Origin: Pegea sp. RAD2-039 | Lineage: Eukaryota; Chordata; Thaliacea; Salpida; Salpidae | Reading direction: 5' to 3' | NCBI GenBank assembly: GCA_034620365.1 | Contig: JAQGEQ010000090.1 | Location: 496,001-560,000, forward strand | Length of the DNA: 64,000 nt | Shown here: positions 12,509-25,136 of the stretch, one piece after another | How positions within the stretch are numbered: position 1 is the first letter of the stretch | Layout: each line of letters begins with the position of its first letter | Notes under the pieces: model-generated | Told to the model about the DNA's origin: nothing | Databases searched by the model: none | Seen by the model: only the letters and a program-made list of their open reading frames with translations | Position numbers and translations under genes: made by a program

Positions 12509-15500
12509 TCAACCTCCATATGAAGATTGAGGTTTCCCAGCTTGGAGCATAAGATAAAACATACCAATAGCTAAGATAAAAAAACAATTAAGTATCTTAT
12601 CTTATGTGTCTTCTAGTAATTTGATGAATTATAACTTACTGATTGCAAGACCAGATACAAAAAGGCCTAATGATAGTATGGATATACTGGAAAACACATA
12701 AGTTGCTATTTTGAAGAAAAAATAAGATGACAAGAAAATCCAACCAGCAGCAATATACAGGTTTCTGTTTAAACATGAATTTGTAAATATGTTAGCTTCA
12801 ACACTCTACCCAAATGCACAACATTTGGTTTTGTTGGTCGTTTTTACAAGTGAAGGAACCAACGTAACTGGCTTTTTATTAAACTTTTTGTAATCAAAAT
12901 AGAGATGTTTACAGATTAAATATGATAAATTCAATAAATTAAATGAATAAATGTAGGAGGTAAAACCGTTTCTTTTTTGGAATCATTTGGCTTTCAACTC
13001 CATCATAGTATCTTATTCCAAGCTTGTTGGCTTCATCTATACTTGGAAATCGATTATTTTTTAAATGAAATTCACATAAAGCATCCTACAAAGCAAAATT
13101 ATATTTAAATAAAGTTGCTGAAGATTGAAAAGTTCAGATTTTGTTGAACAATCTTTATATTTTATATAACTTAATCAAATATATTGAGAATTACAGAATG
13201 ATGTATTTTTACAAAAATATTTTTATTAATGACTACGATTGGAAAAAATGTAAATTGAATCACAAATCTTTATCTAATTTTCAAATATTTTCTTTTCCAG
13301 TCAGACTATACAAACAATTGCTCTACAAATTAGTTGTAAAACAATCACAACTAGATATCTATTTGTAGCATTTTTAACAAACCTTTTCACGATAAATTTC
13401 ATGTATAAACTTGCTGCTTTCTTCTTCATCTTTTGGGACATCTTCCATAGGAATCCTTCGCACTAGAATAGAGGATGAGCAAGATTTTCCCGCAACCATT
13501 TCCGCCAGGGAGATTTCTTTGTCATCTCTCCATGCAACAGTTGTATCATAAATAGAAGCAACTGTAAAAGAAAATTATTTGTTCAAATTTTCAAACTGAA
13601 ATATAAAAAAGTTGATATAAGAATAGATTTTGTATGAAACAGATGAGCTAACAATGGTTGAAATCAAATCATGATAAATATTTACAGAGGATTAAATAAA
13701 TAAATTCTCAGCCTGATAATTTAATCTTTAAAAGAAATCTTAAAGCGTTTAATTTATGAAAATATAAAAAGAGATTGATAATATTGTTGAAATCTTAAAT
13801 ACAATTAAAGAAATGTAAGTTTAATTTGTCATTTTGATCCAAATAAAATATCAAATTCTGACAACACCAAAGTAAAGATAACTTATTTTGCTAAAAATTC
13901 TTATGTTTGGTGGTAGGTGCTGGTAGGAAACCACTAAAACATCTAGTATAAGAAGCAATCAATTTCATTTTAAAAATGAGACGTATGCAGTTTTAAAAGG
14001 TTTTATAGCTTGACGAAAAGATTTAAAGTATTTTAAAACAGAGACAAGATTTTTGCAAAAAAAAAAACACATTTTGAGGTATTTGAACCACAAAGCAAAT
14101 CTATTGTAAATTTATAAAGGATTTGAAACCTAATATTTTCAACATCCATAAATAGATCTTAAAGCCGGTGAAATAATTTGGTTCAAACAACAACTTTTTC
14201 ATCTGATTATCTTGTATATGGAGAAAAAAAAATAATATTTACTTTGTAAATTACAAAGATAATATTTACAAAAAACAAACCATAGCTCAACAAATAAAAA
14301 AGTGTAGACAAAGGTTAGCTAAAAAATCTAACCTTTATCTCGTAGTCCGTTACATGTGATAAAAAATCCTTTAGTACGAGGCAAAAGATGATGTCTCAAT
14401 AAAGGAAGGTTATTCTTTCTAGCAAACTCCATACTTTTTTCATGTTTTTTCTTCGTGAATCTAGTCCCTTCACAAAATATAAGCAACTACAAAAGACATT
14501 TAAAGAAGTTAATTAAAGCAATAATTGAAATTATTCCTAGAACTTTTGTTAACTTCTCATATAAATCTATTTAATACAAATTATATGTTCAATTATTATA
14601 AAGAAAAAGTCTTCAGGATAAAGAGTATTCTAAAATTAATAAATATCTTATATATGATAATAGTAATCACCCAAAAGTGTTCATCATAGAAGCTTAATTC
14701 TTTCAACCGTCTATCAATGATTTTTTTGTCCTTGTCAAAACTTCTGTGCACACAAATATACTCTGACATCCAAAAACTCCATCCTACTACTGGTATATAC
14801 TTCAAAATGTTTTTCACATAACTCTTCGCATTCTTTAAATAATAATTTTATACTTTAAAAATTATTTCATGAAAATTGATTGTTCAAAACATCTATATAA
14901 TTTTATGGAAGCAAAAAGCTATAACTTTTATACTTTTATTAAAAGTTAGTTGTTAAACTAAAGCATCAATAAAGTAATTAGTATAAACATTATTGATATA
15001 TGCTTAAAAATAGAATTATGAATATGAAACAGAAAAAAACAAAATTTAGAAATATGAAAGTTACACACTCCAAGAATGTTAGCATAGTCTGCAATAATCC
15101 AACTAACAACCCAATCAAGTTCACCTCTGTGGTTCATTATAGGAATACAACTTTCTTTACCAAATGTACTAATAGTTTGTTGTGAAGCATACATCTTCAA
15201 TTCCAAATTTGACCACCATTGGGCAATAGTGGGAATTACTATAAAAATTAATGTTTGTAATTCCAACAAACCATACTTTTAAATTTGTTTTTAAGGACTT
15301 ATACTAATGTAAAACTGGCATTTTTATAAAAAGAATTCAATATTTATGATTAATTTTTAAAACAAATATAACAACTTATTTTAAGTTGAAATAATTAACA
15401 AGGATAACTTAAATAAAAGTCACAATAAGCAATAAATAAAATATTTATAAACGATTATTTAGTTTCAAACTATAAACAAAAAATTCTTCAAACATTTAGT

Positions 15501-15752
15501 ATCAAAAGTACTGAGTTTTTATTAATGTTTATTTATAACAACTAAACAAGTAACAAACTACTTACAAGTCCAATAAGTAAAGTTTAAAGTACTAATAGCT
15601 CTTCTATAAGCACCTAAGTTCCCAAGATACCATAAAGGCAACATACAAACTTGTAAGCAAGTAGCTAACATTCCACTAAATAAAAACATATATGCCAATA
15701 AGAACTGACTTAAGAAATGACTTTTTATTCTTTCCATTCTAGTTTTTGTCAT
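12509..15752 (-). CDS. 1-acyl-sn-glycerol-3-phosphate acyltransferase, AGPAT3/4-like, 385 aa
   Basis: Adds an acyl chain to lysophosphatidic acid to give phosphatidic acid in ER or Golgi membranes. Eight exons share one frame: 15566-15752, 15069-15238, 14671-14832, 14333-14486, 13383-13561, 12967-13085, 12640-12764, 12509-12570. Residues 15-55 are a hydrophobic N-terminal membrane segment. Catalytic motif I is NHRGELD (H99, D104; NHX4D). The motif-III region has FCEGTRFT (residues 177-184), and LLPRTKGF follows. The later MEDVPKDEEESSKFIHEIYREKDAL region matches the AGPAT3/4 subgroup, and two hydrophobic segments in exon 7 match its C-terminal membrane anchor. The length fits (AGPAT3/4 about 376-378 aa). 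The product ends in a short polar tail, QSSYGG. AGPAT5 is less likely because it lacks this tail structure. Confidence 0.92.
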
Positions 15753-18258
15753 TGTTTTAATTTCTTATTTCACTGTTAAGAAAATATTAAAAATAATTAG
15801 TTCTTTTAAAGAAAAAAAAACTTTAACAGAAAAAACTAATTACAAATATTAGATTTTCTACAAGCTTTTATTTATAGTATTATATTTCTATAAATTTTAG
15901 TACTTAAGAATATAAATACATGAAAAGAAAAACTTTTTTTATAAATCTAGCTATAAAATGTACTAAAAGCAACTATAAAAATAGATATTAAATATTAAAT
16001 TATTTCTTAAATTTTATATTTAAAACTTTATAGAAAGATAGAAAAATTGTATTTAAATAAAACTATGATGAGGTAATAATATTTTGAAAATTTTATTAAA
16101 ATTGTTATTAAATTTTTAGATTAAAAATGAGTCATTCTGTCTTAAAAACTTTACTAACGATTTTGATAAATAAAAAACATTTTTATAGCACAAATTTAAA
16201 TCTAATTAAAAAAAATTATATGCAAAAGTTAATCTCATTTACCTAAGAAAATATTAAGTAATTTCGATAGAAAACATTTTCAAAACAAACATACTTGTGA
16301 TAAATTCACACGTGATAAACTTTTAAACAGCTCTCGCTTTCAAAGTTAAAAAAAGGCTGTTATACACAAAATGTCCTATACTTTTTTTGGATTATGTAAA
16401 TTATTACAGATTAAAAAATCAATTAATTTCTATATGAAAATATACTCAGGATAACTATTTTTTCTGCATAAGCTGTTAAAAACTATATAAGCTTGTTGTA
16501 TTTAATTTATCTTAAATCATTTCATATTCATTTAGTCTTCTGAATTTTACTTTGACAATTAAATTAGTTACCAGATAAAATATATATAAATATAGCAAAA
16601 TATATAATAAAAATGATATTATAAAAATAAAGTACTTTTTGTGAAATTGTTTCAAGTGCAATTATTTTGATTACTAGAGATATTCTTGAAATGCTAACCC
16701 TAGCAGTTTTTAAAGAACTGCCTAGACTTCAAACAAATTGCGATCAACAATAAAACAATTTTTTGGTTAAGAAACTTATTTTTAATATTAGTATTAAATT
16801 TTATTTTATACTTTCTATGATGTAATGACATTTAAACTACTTATTCAATCATATTTCTTGCTAAACGTTTTTAGTAGAGATCTACAAATTAGTCTACAAA
16901 CTTTGCGGCTTTTTTTTAAGAAATGTAATGAATAAATCTTACTTTGAATTTGCATATAAGTTCTATAAAGTTGTCACTTGACTTTTTTCAACAAAGTTTC
17001 AAATATTAATTTAAAAAAAATTAAATAGAAAAATCTGATTTTTACAAACAACTTAATGCATATATGATCTTCATTTTTATTCAATTCGATGTTACGTAAG
17101 GATCATCTTACATCCAACATTTTAAAAATGTTTTCATGATTTCAAAAAAATATTATCATCTAATCATCAAAAAGATTGCTTAAGGATAAATTGGTTTTGC
17201 TCAAAAAATATTTAGTTAAAAGCAAGTCTGGGTAATTTTAAACATTTTTTTGGTATCACAAAGTTATAAATATTAAGAAAGATAACAAAAATAACTTTTT
17301 AAAACTTTTACATTACTTGCTAAATGCATTACTTAATGTTACTTGATGTGTGACGAATTAGAAATTCACGAATAAGAAATTTATGTTAAACATCTACAGC
17401 TTAGCAAATTACTTATAAGCAATTTTAAATTCAAAGTTTACTCTATATTTAACAGCCGTTACATATTTAATTATCATCCATATCTGACAAGATCATATAA
17501 AAAAATATCTCTCAAAAGTTATTTAAAGATTAACGCGGTTTAGAAGTCTGTGTTTGCCAATTCGGAATGACGTCATCACAAGATATTTAATTTTTCAAAC
17601 TTCTGACAAAAAGTTTTTCTTAGTGCTAAGTGTAAACGAGTTTCAATTAGCAGTTCTATTGAGAAAAAATATTAACCAAAATACTCTTTGAGTATTATCT
17701 TGACTTTATATTCAATTTGTTTTACCATAATTCATTCTTTCTTTAAAATTTACCAAATGAATAACAAATGTCTTCTGTACTCACAAAGACACCAGTTATT
17801 TTGTTTTAACTTTATTTTTATGTAATATCTTTAAGTAAAAAATAATCTTTTATGGAAATAATCTTTATAGAGCCTAATTACATGCCAAAGTTCTCAAAGT
17901 AACTTGAATTTTCACTAATTTGATGTGTAAATAAACTGTATAATCTTGAATTTTACAACAATATATGTTCAATCAGTTTAATTTGTTCTTGACAGTATTT
18001 TCTAAACTAAAAATATAATCTACATCTTTTGGTTTCAATTTACCAAATTGAATGTTTAATTTTAAGAATAAAGTTTTTAAAACTTAAATCAAATAATGCA
18101 ACATAAATCTATTCATTAGATTAAATACAACATTAACTGGTTAGAATTAAAGTTTTATAATTCATTTAAGTTAAAGAAAATAAATTTCATCTTTTTCTCA
18201 TCAAACCAAATTTTTATATTTTATGAGAAAAACGGAAAAAAGAAGACATTTTTTTCAG
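15753..18258. other. Intergenic upstream of the acyltransferase gene
   Basis: Gene-poor AT-rich DNA. It contains the CCAAT/CRE pair near 17.57 kb and a short coding-looking patch near 16.67-16.76 kb (+) that I could not connect to anything. Confidence 0.5.
17557..17575. promoter_or_regulatory. CCAAT box followed by consensus CRE
   Basis: CCAAT (17557-17561) is followed six bases later by the full CRE palindrome TGACGTCA (17568-17575). CREB/ATF and NF-Y sites at this spacing are common in promoters. No gene start is evident next to it; the nearest is the acyltransferase 1.8 kb away, which is transcribed away from this site. The pair could also occur by chance. Confidence 0.35.
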
Positions 18259-18354
18259 ATATATTCCACGTCATTGAAAGATAACTGCCATCGATGTACA
18301 GCTGTTGCTGGAGCAACACCTCAGCTTGGGGCGGTGAATCTAAGTGAAAATTAA
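18259..18354. other. GC-rich coding-looking island, unassigned
   Basis: A sharp GC-rich patch in very AT-rich surroundings. On the plus strand it starts after TTTTTTTCAG and reads 31 codons to TAA, including DNCHRCTAVAGATPQLG. On the minus strand another frame is open through the same bases, following a CACTTAG acceptor-like site and reading PPQAEVLLQQQLYIDGSYLS. It contains the perfect hairpin TGTTGCT-GG-AGCAACA at 18303-18318. It could be a terminal exon of an undetected gene, a gene remnant or a structured RNA. Confidence 0.3.
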
Positions 18355-21300
18355 AGAAAAGTGGAAACAACTACTTCTTTTATTTATTAAAGTCTCCTTT
18401 TTAGGTTTCTGGATATTTTTCAGAAAGGTAAGTAACTTTCTTTGTCACTTGGTTTTATTTTTAAACTAATTTTTTCAAAAACAGTTTTTTGCTGATTAAC
18501 AAAGCTCTATTTTTTTGGTATGAAATTAATCAACAATTTTTAAAAAACTTTTTAAGCAATTAAATTGCTGGATAATCAGCTGAGTTCAAACTAAAACTTA
18601 TTTTTGTGAACTTTAACTTCGTTTCTTTAAATCAATTTCTTTATTTATCAGTAATTTGAAAAGAGCATAAAATCTATCTGCTTTTATAATGTTTTTTCTT
18701 AATGTAAGGTTTCTTCCTAGTCCTATTAAATCAACAGTTAAAGAAAAAGCTAACACAATATCATGTTTCATAAAAAGATTATCAAACATCTTTGTATGCC
18801 ACGTTGTCACAATTTTACTAAATTATGCCAGCATTAAAAGTAATCCTAATGTCGTTTGCGGCAAAATATAGATTATGTAACTTCAGTAGAATTGTTTGGT
18901 ATAACAGATGACCATCGGAGTAACATAAAGATTAAACTGTAAATTAAACGTTATTAGGTTATAAAATATCACAAAATGATCAAATGTATCAACATGATTC
19001 GAAGATCATGCCTCATAACATTCAAGCGGTATATTTAAGGTGTTGTCTTTAAAGACTGATCACGCTTTAAAAGCGTGATAAATACCACTCAACATAAAAG
19101 TTCTAACGTGTTAGAGTGTCTTCAGGCTATTATCATGAATAACTGATTGATTAGTTGATAAACTAAAAGGTTAGCTTTGTTGTCATAACTATTAATGTTT
19201 AGGGCTCACGCGTATTTTCTTTGAAAAATATATTTGATTGTTTCGCTTGCTTCAGTTTTTGATGATCATTTAGTATAGAACAAAGTATTGAGAACACTAA
19301 CATCATTGAATATTATTTCTTATTTTCTATTCAGTTTTACAATTACTTACTAATCAAAGAAAACAAACCAATATTGTTTGGTGCAAATATAACCAATATC
19401 ATCTACCAATCAATCATCAAACCAATATAGTTTATAAATTAAACTCACAGGCATGTTGTACAAAATTATTATTCATTTATACCATTTAACTTACGTTTGA
19501 TAAATATTTGATACGAGTGTATATATTAGTAGGACTCAAAAATGATAACAATATGATGTTTCAACAGTTTTTTTATACAAATGATTTGTTATGCAATGAT
19601 TTAAAAAGCAGTCTTTTGTTCCAACTGAAGATTAGTCTTCACTGTTCTAATTTTTTCTAAAGCTGAACTTTTAGAGATGATAACTCAATATGTGATTTAT
19701 TTTAAATGATTTTCTTAGTTTGGTTTAAAATTAAGATTAATATTGAAACTAATTTCAGTTATAAACAAGTTCTTTCAAAATTATATTTTTATACTAAAGT
19801 TTAAATTCTTACAAAAACAACAAATTAATATTTTTTTAATTGGTTTTTATTTTACGACCATTACAAAAAAGAGTATTTTGCAAAAAATTTTGAAATCTTA
19901 TGTAAAATTTGGTTACTACTGTGAATAAAATTTAATCTGCTTATATTAAAACAAAACAGATTTTAGCTGATTGGTTTTTTAGCTTATCTGAAACATTTTT
20001 GAGATTTCTAAAAAATATTTCAAAGTTTTACTAGAGTTAAGTAAAAAAATTATTTGAAAAACTGTTTGATGCATAATTTTTAATAAAGAAATCATTTATA
20101 ATTCAAAAATATGTTATTTATTGTTAAATGTTTTTTACATTTATTCAAGTTTAACTTCGGATTAACTACACATGTTTTCGAAAATATTAACTACTGATTT
20201 TTCAAACTGTTACAAGTACGCAACTAGTTAAAAATATTCTGTAATAATAGATAACAGTTGTTTAACTCATGTTTTTATGTCAGTTAAGAATTAACAAATA
20301 AAATGATTTATGTGACTTTTATATCTAGAAATTGTTTCTAAATTAATGTCAAGCTAGTAGGCGAAGTAAACACAAAATGGCTTTTAGAGTTTCTGTTTGT
20401 CTATGTTATGAACAAAATAAAAGGCTTTTATAAATTGTTAGTCATAATCATATTTCATTTAATACAAAAGTACAAGTCATTTGCATATTCAATATAAAAT
20501 TATTACTTGTCGTAATTCTTCATTAAAAAAATATTTTTCTAAAACTTAATATAAAATATTATAAATCAAAATAAGACCAATATTATTATTTTATGAAATT
20601 CATTTTCTTCTTTTATGATTGAAGTTTTGTTGTTATTACCCAAAAAAATCTATGCTTTGCCTTAATGGAATAATATTTTATAGATTAGACACTAATTCTA
20701 TAATTTATAGAGATATATACATGACGTAAATTTCAGTTTGTCTGGTAAAAGTGTTATAAAAATTATTGTAAAATTAGAAAAGCAAATATTAGAAAAAGTT
20801 TTATAGTTAAATAGTCATAAGAACTTAAAAAAGAGTTGTAAACATAGGAACAATTTTTTCATTTAATTTGTTAAAATTTTTAAATTAGATAATAATTATA
20901 ACTTTAAAATTTCATAATAACACTAAAGTGATCTTTGAAAAATAAAAGATACTTCCAAAAGAATCTCTTATATTTATTTATACAATTTTTATGGTTTTGA
21001 AAAGATAAAGTTTATACTAAACTGTTTACCGAAGTAAAACAGTTATGACAAAGCTTAAGTACTTTACTCAAAATTATGTAAATGTTCAAAAGTCTGTTTA
21101 AATAACAAACTGAAAAAGTTGTCAATTTTTGACGTACAAAATGACTTTTGGAATAATCGAAAAGTATAAAGCATCGATAATATTATTGTTAAAAAGTTAA
21201 ATTTGTGATGCGTTTTGGAAGTTTTAAATTATACATAAAAATTGAATAGTGCTTTATGTATGATTAGTTGATAACATATTTTAATCGATAAGTTTAATTT

Positions 21301-21484
21301 AAAGAAATGATATTTCAACATCTGGTAAATACATGTTGGTACTAGACACGATTATGTTAGAAAATATAAATAACATTTTTTAAGTAAAACTTTTATTCGA
21401 AATTACTTTATGTTTGTTTATTATATGTATGTGTAAAAATATTGCGCACAAGCAGCTAACAGAGAACAGCTTCACTAAACGGTT
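18355..21484. other. Intergenic, no gene recognised
   Basis: AT-rich DNA. A 21-bp near-perfect palindrome, ATCACGCTTT-A-AAAGCGTGAT, lies at 19059-19079. No exon, tRNA or element is supported. Confidence 0.5.
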
Positions 21485-21502
21485 GTGTATAATTTAGAAA
21501 GA

Positions 21503-21706
21503 ATGGAAATATCTCAAAGAAATCATAAAATGGAAAAGTCCCCTCAGGCGCTGAATGTATACGTTTTAGATTGCAGAAAATATGATACAAACTTTAGCAT
21601 GTTGAATATGAAAAAAAAATCATTATTTGAAAATGATACGTTTCTTCGAGAGTTGTTAAAAAAAGGATCAGATCTCTATGAGATTAAATTTTTTTCAGAG
21701 TTTTAA
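21503..21706 (+). CDS. Possible small hypothetical protein (67 aa)
   Basis: An open frame beginning MEISQRNHKMEKSPQAL and ending KGSDLYEIKFFSEF has a composition closer to coding sequence than its surroundings. An in-frame upstream ATG at 21485 would add six residues. No domain, signal peptide or homologue is recognised, and no good splice donor follows, so it would be a single-exon gene. It may equally be an eroded exon or chance. Low confidence. Confidence 0.25.
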   Translation: MEISQRNHKMEKSPQALNVYVLDCRKYDTNFSMLNMKKKSLFENDTFLRELLKKGSDLYEIKFFSEF

Positions 21707-24700
21707 GGCTTTTAATAATGATTAATAGTTTTAGGTTTGAGATTTAAAAATTGCAAATATGTTATTTAGAAGCTATTTGATATTGGCATTGATTTATCAA
21801 ATGATTAATTTTCAGTTTTTCATTCTGTGTGACTTGATGTACGTTTTCTAAGACTATTTACGCTTTTAAATAAACAATTTTTATTTATTAATTTTCAAAC
21901 AGCAGTTCGTTTTGATATATTTAAAAAAAGTTATAAATATTTTTGGTGGTTATATATAATGTCGATTTTATATATTTTTTAAAATATTCTTAGTTTCTAA
22001 ATTGTTATCCTTTCTTCCTTATTTACAAATTTGAAACTAGTGTACAAAATAGCATTATAAACCAAGTCCTTTTCTCATATGCTATATCTCTGATATTTAC
22101 AAATAAATATTTTTCTACATTAAAAAATCAATTGACTTTAAATTTAAATGAAGTGAAGTCATGAAGAAAGCATTTATTTTAGGTTTATTTTGTAATCGAA
22201 AAATAAGATATATTTTTTTAACTTAAACTATTTTCCAATATTTTTTTACAAAATGTAAAGTTAGTTTATGAAAATAAACCAAAATTACTAAAACATTATT
22301 AATTAATAATTATTTAGGTGACTTAATCTGCTTTTGTCAAAACAGACACAGAAACCTGAATTGTCTTTTTACGATTAATTCTGTCTGTTTTCTAACTGAA
22401 TAAATCTTTATATAATAAATTGAACAAAAAAATTTTAACTTTTTGATTTTAGAAACACAAAGATAAAAAAGACATCATAATTCAAAAGGAAATAATTTTT
22501 ATAATTAATCGTAAAAATGATGACGTTTGAATACAAATTGTAATAATGATAAACAAATTATTAATCATAAACTTTATAATTTAAGTCATTTACTTACAAA
22601 TAATTTTGTGTCACTTTCAATAGAAAACTTCACTAGAATTAAATATTTCAATTAATTATTTCATTTAGTAATTCAAAAATTACAAATTTGAAGGCCTGTT
22701 GATGGTTCAACAGACGTTAAAGCTGCTTTGAAGATAGCAAGTATTGTTAGTATAAATATCTATTAAGTTAGATAGATACGTATTGTAAAAGTACTTGATT
22801 TATACAGCTTCATACAAAAGCAAGTTTCTTAAGTTATAATAAAATACAATAAAGCTATTAGAGATAACTTAGCCACTATAGAAATATTTTATATGAATTT
22901 TGGCCGCAGGGTACCAACGTAAGTCTTACATACCTTTATTATAGACTGAAGAATTAAAACTAAATTCATACTTAATAAAATACTTGTTTTATTACCCCAC
23001 AAATTTATTAAAAAATATATACGAATTATCTGAAATAAAAATAACAAGATTTTGTAGCAAACTTTATGTTATCTTTTAATTTTTTATGCTGCAAAAAGTT
23101 TGTTTGTAATTTTATCTTTAGAAGTTAGTCGGTAGCTTATGTCTACACCGATTTTTTTGTCTGCTTAGTTAATTGCGCTTGGCCTGAAATAGAGTTGAAC
23201 TCATTCGAGATTTTGAGAGTTTGTAAAGTTATACCAAAAAAAATGACTTTAAACATATGATTTACAGTCGATAAGTTTATCTGTACTTCTGATACTGAAT
23301 ACGTGACTAGTTGAATAAGTTTTCAGTTTTGAAATATTAGCTTTAACAGCTGCAGTTGCAAGTTGCAGGTTTTTTTTTGACAAGGCTTATAATCAATTCG
23401 ATAACTTTGTTAATTTTTTGAGCTATGAATAGAAATAATACAGAAAATTCAAGAAGTCAGAAATTATCGAGTAAATAAGGTTTGGTAAAGTGGTAGAAAG
23501 ATGTATTTGAATATTTTTGATTAATTCTGCAAGCATACAGTAGATCAGCATTTATTTGTAGATTTTTCTTTTCCAATAAGCTGAAAGCATCTGCTTGACT
23601 TTGTTAGATATTTTGATAATAATGGTTGATAGATTTAGAAAAGTTTTTTCCTAGAATCAAATTTTTCACAGATTTTCTTATATCTATTTTATATAAATCA
23701 TTTTTATAAAAGCTGAAAATTATTTGAAATAAACCTTAAAATTCAAAAATAGTTTTTCAACCATTTAGCAGAATAAGTAAAAAAAACCAAGAAATTTATA
23801 CAACTTGAATATTTAATGATGAAAAATATATAATAACTGATGACATTGAAAATAAAGATTAACTTTTTTTCATATCAAAACGTCTTTTCTCTATGATCAA
23901 AAAATCTTAATTTAGATCAAGCTAATATTGTTGTGATTCATTAAAGATGAAACTGTTGATATGATGTCATTAGAATTCCTACTCCTTCATCTAAACTTAG
24001 TGATTATTTTAAAAATTAAAAACAGATTTATTACATATCACAGTAAACTATAGAAACAGTTTAAATGATAAGTTGTTTATGTAAATGTTTAGATTTAAAT
24101 TTTGTCAGAAATGTTTAGTTGTTTATTATTGATTCATGAAACACTTAAAAGACAACTTTAACATTTCAGCATATCTTATCTTATTAAAATTTTTCTAAGG
24201 AGTGATTTTATTAAAATGATTTGAAACTTTATACTTATTTTTATGTACTACCGTATAATTTTTCTTATTTTAAGTATTATGACTTGCTTATTTCATACAC
24301 AAGTATCTGTTTAAAGTAGAGTTCTACAGCAAAATCTGATAAAAAAGTTATCTATTTTTGAAAGCGATATTTTGAAAATCATTTTGTATGGCCATAATGA
24401 TTAGTCTGTAACAATTTATTTGATAGTTTATCATACTGTAACTTCAAAACAACGATTCAAAGTTTCTTTGTATACAACTTTAACGTTAATTTTACTAGTC
24501 TTAGGATGAAAATATTATTTAATATGTCTAAATTTTGTAATACAATGTTAGAATTAGGATAAAACAACTCTGCTAGTTGGAGAATTGAATATTTTTACAT
24601 GAAACTTTTTCATAAACCTTATTTTGTAATTGATAGCATCTAGTAGACATTGTTCTGTAAGAAGATACGTCTAGTATAAAACTTCTTTCAATACACTAGT

Positions 24701-25136
24701 TAGTTTTGTCGTCAAATACTTGTTCATTATCAAAATTGCCATATATGTTTAGCGTCAATAAAATTACCATTTTAACATTTTAAAATCAGAAAATTACTTG
24801 GACTTCATAAGAAATTTTGTTCGAACACTTTGATCGAACTGATAAGCTTTTGGTGGCGTAAGTTCACTAAAAATGTATAACTTTTGAAGTGTGCCATTTA
24901 CTGAAATTGATTGAAAATAAGTTTGATAAAAATCATACTCATGTTAACCAAATTGACTAGCTTCATCTTGATAGCTATTCTAAATAAAAACTTGAAAAAA
25001 CGAAATAACAAATAATATATAACTGCCTAAAATTCAGAAGTAATAAATTATTATTTTTTCAGATTGTAGTTTGGTTTAAGTCATCACATTTCGGAATTTT
25101 TTCTTCAAATAATGAATAAATGCGTCATCAGTTAAA
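21707..25136. other. Intergenic, possible 5' exons of the next gene
   Basis: AT-rich DNA. At 22892-22919 an ATG-led mini-exon (MNFGRRVPT) ends at a strong GTAAGT donor but could not be linked in frame to a later exon. A TTTTTTCAG at about 25063 just before the next gene could be the acceptor of a 5' UTR intron. Confidence 0.35.

Noticed and set aside
13141-13368. 75-codon plus-strand frame inside the acyltransferase region
   Set aside because: It lies across the intron between exons 13383-13561 and 12967-13085 of a well-supported minus-strand gene and is Asn/Ile/Lys/Tyr-rich, as random AT sequence gives.
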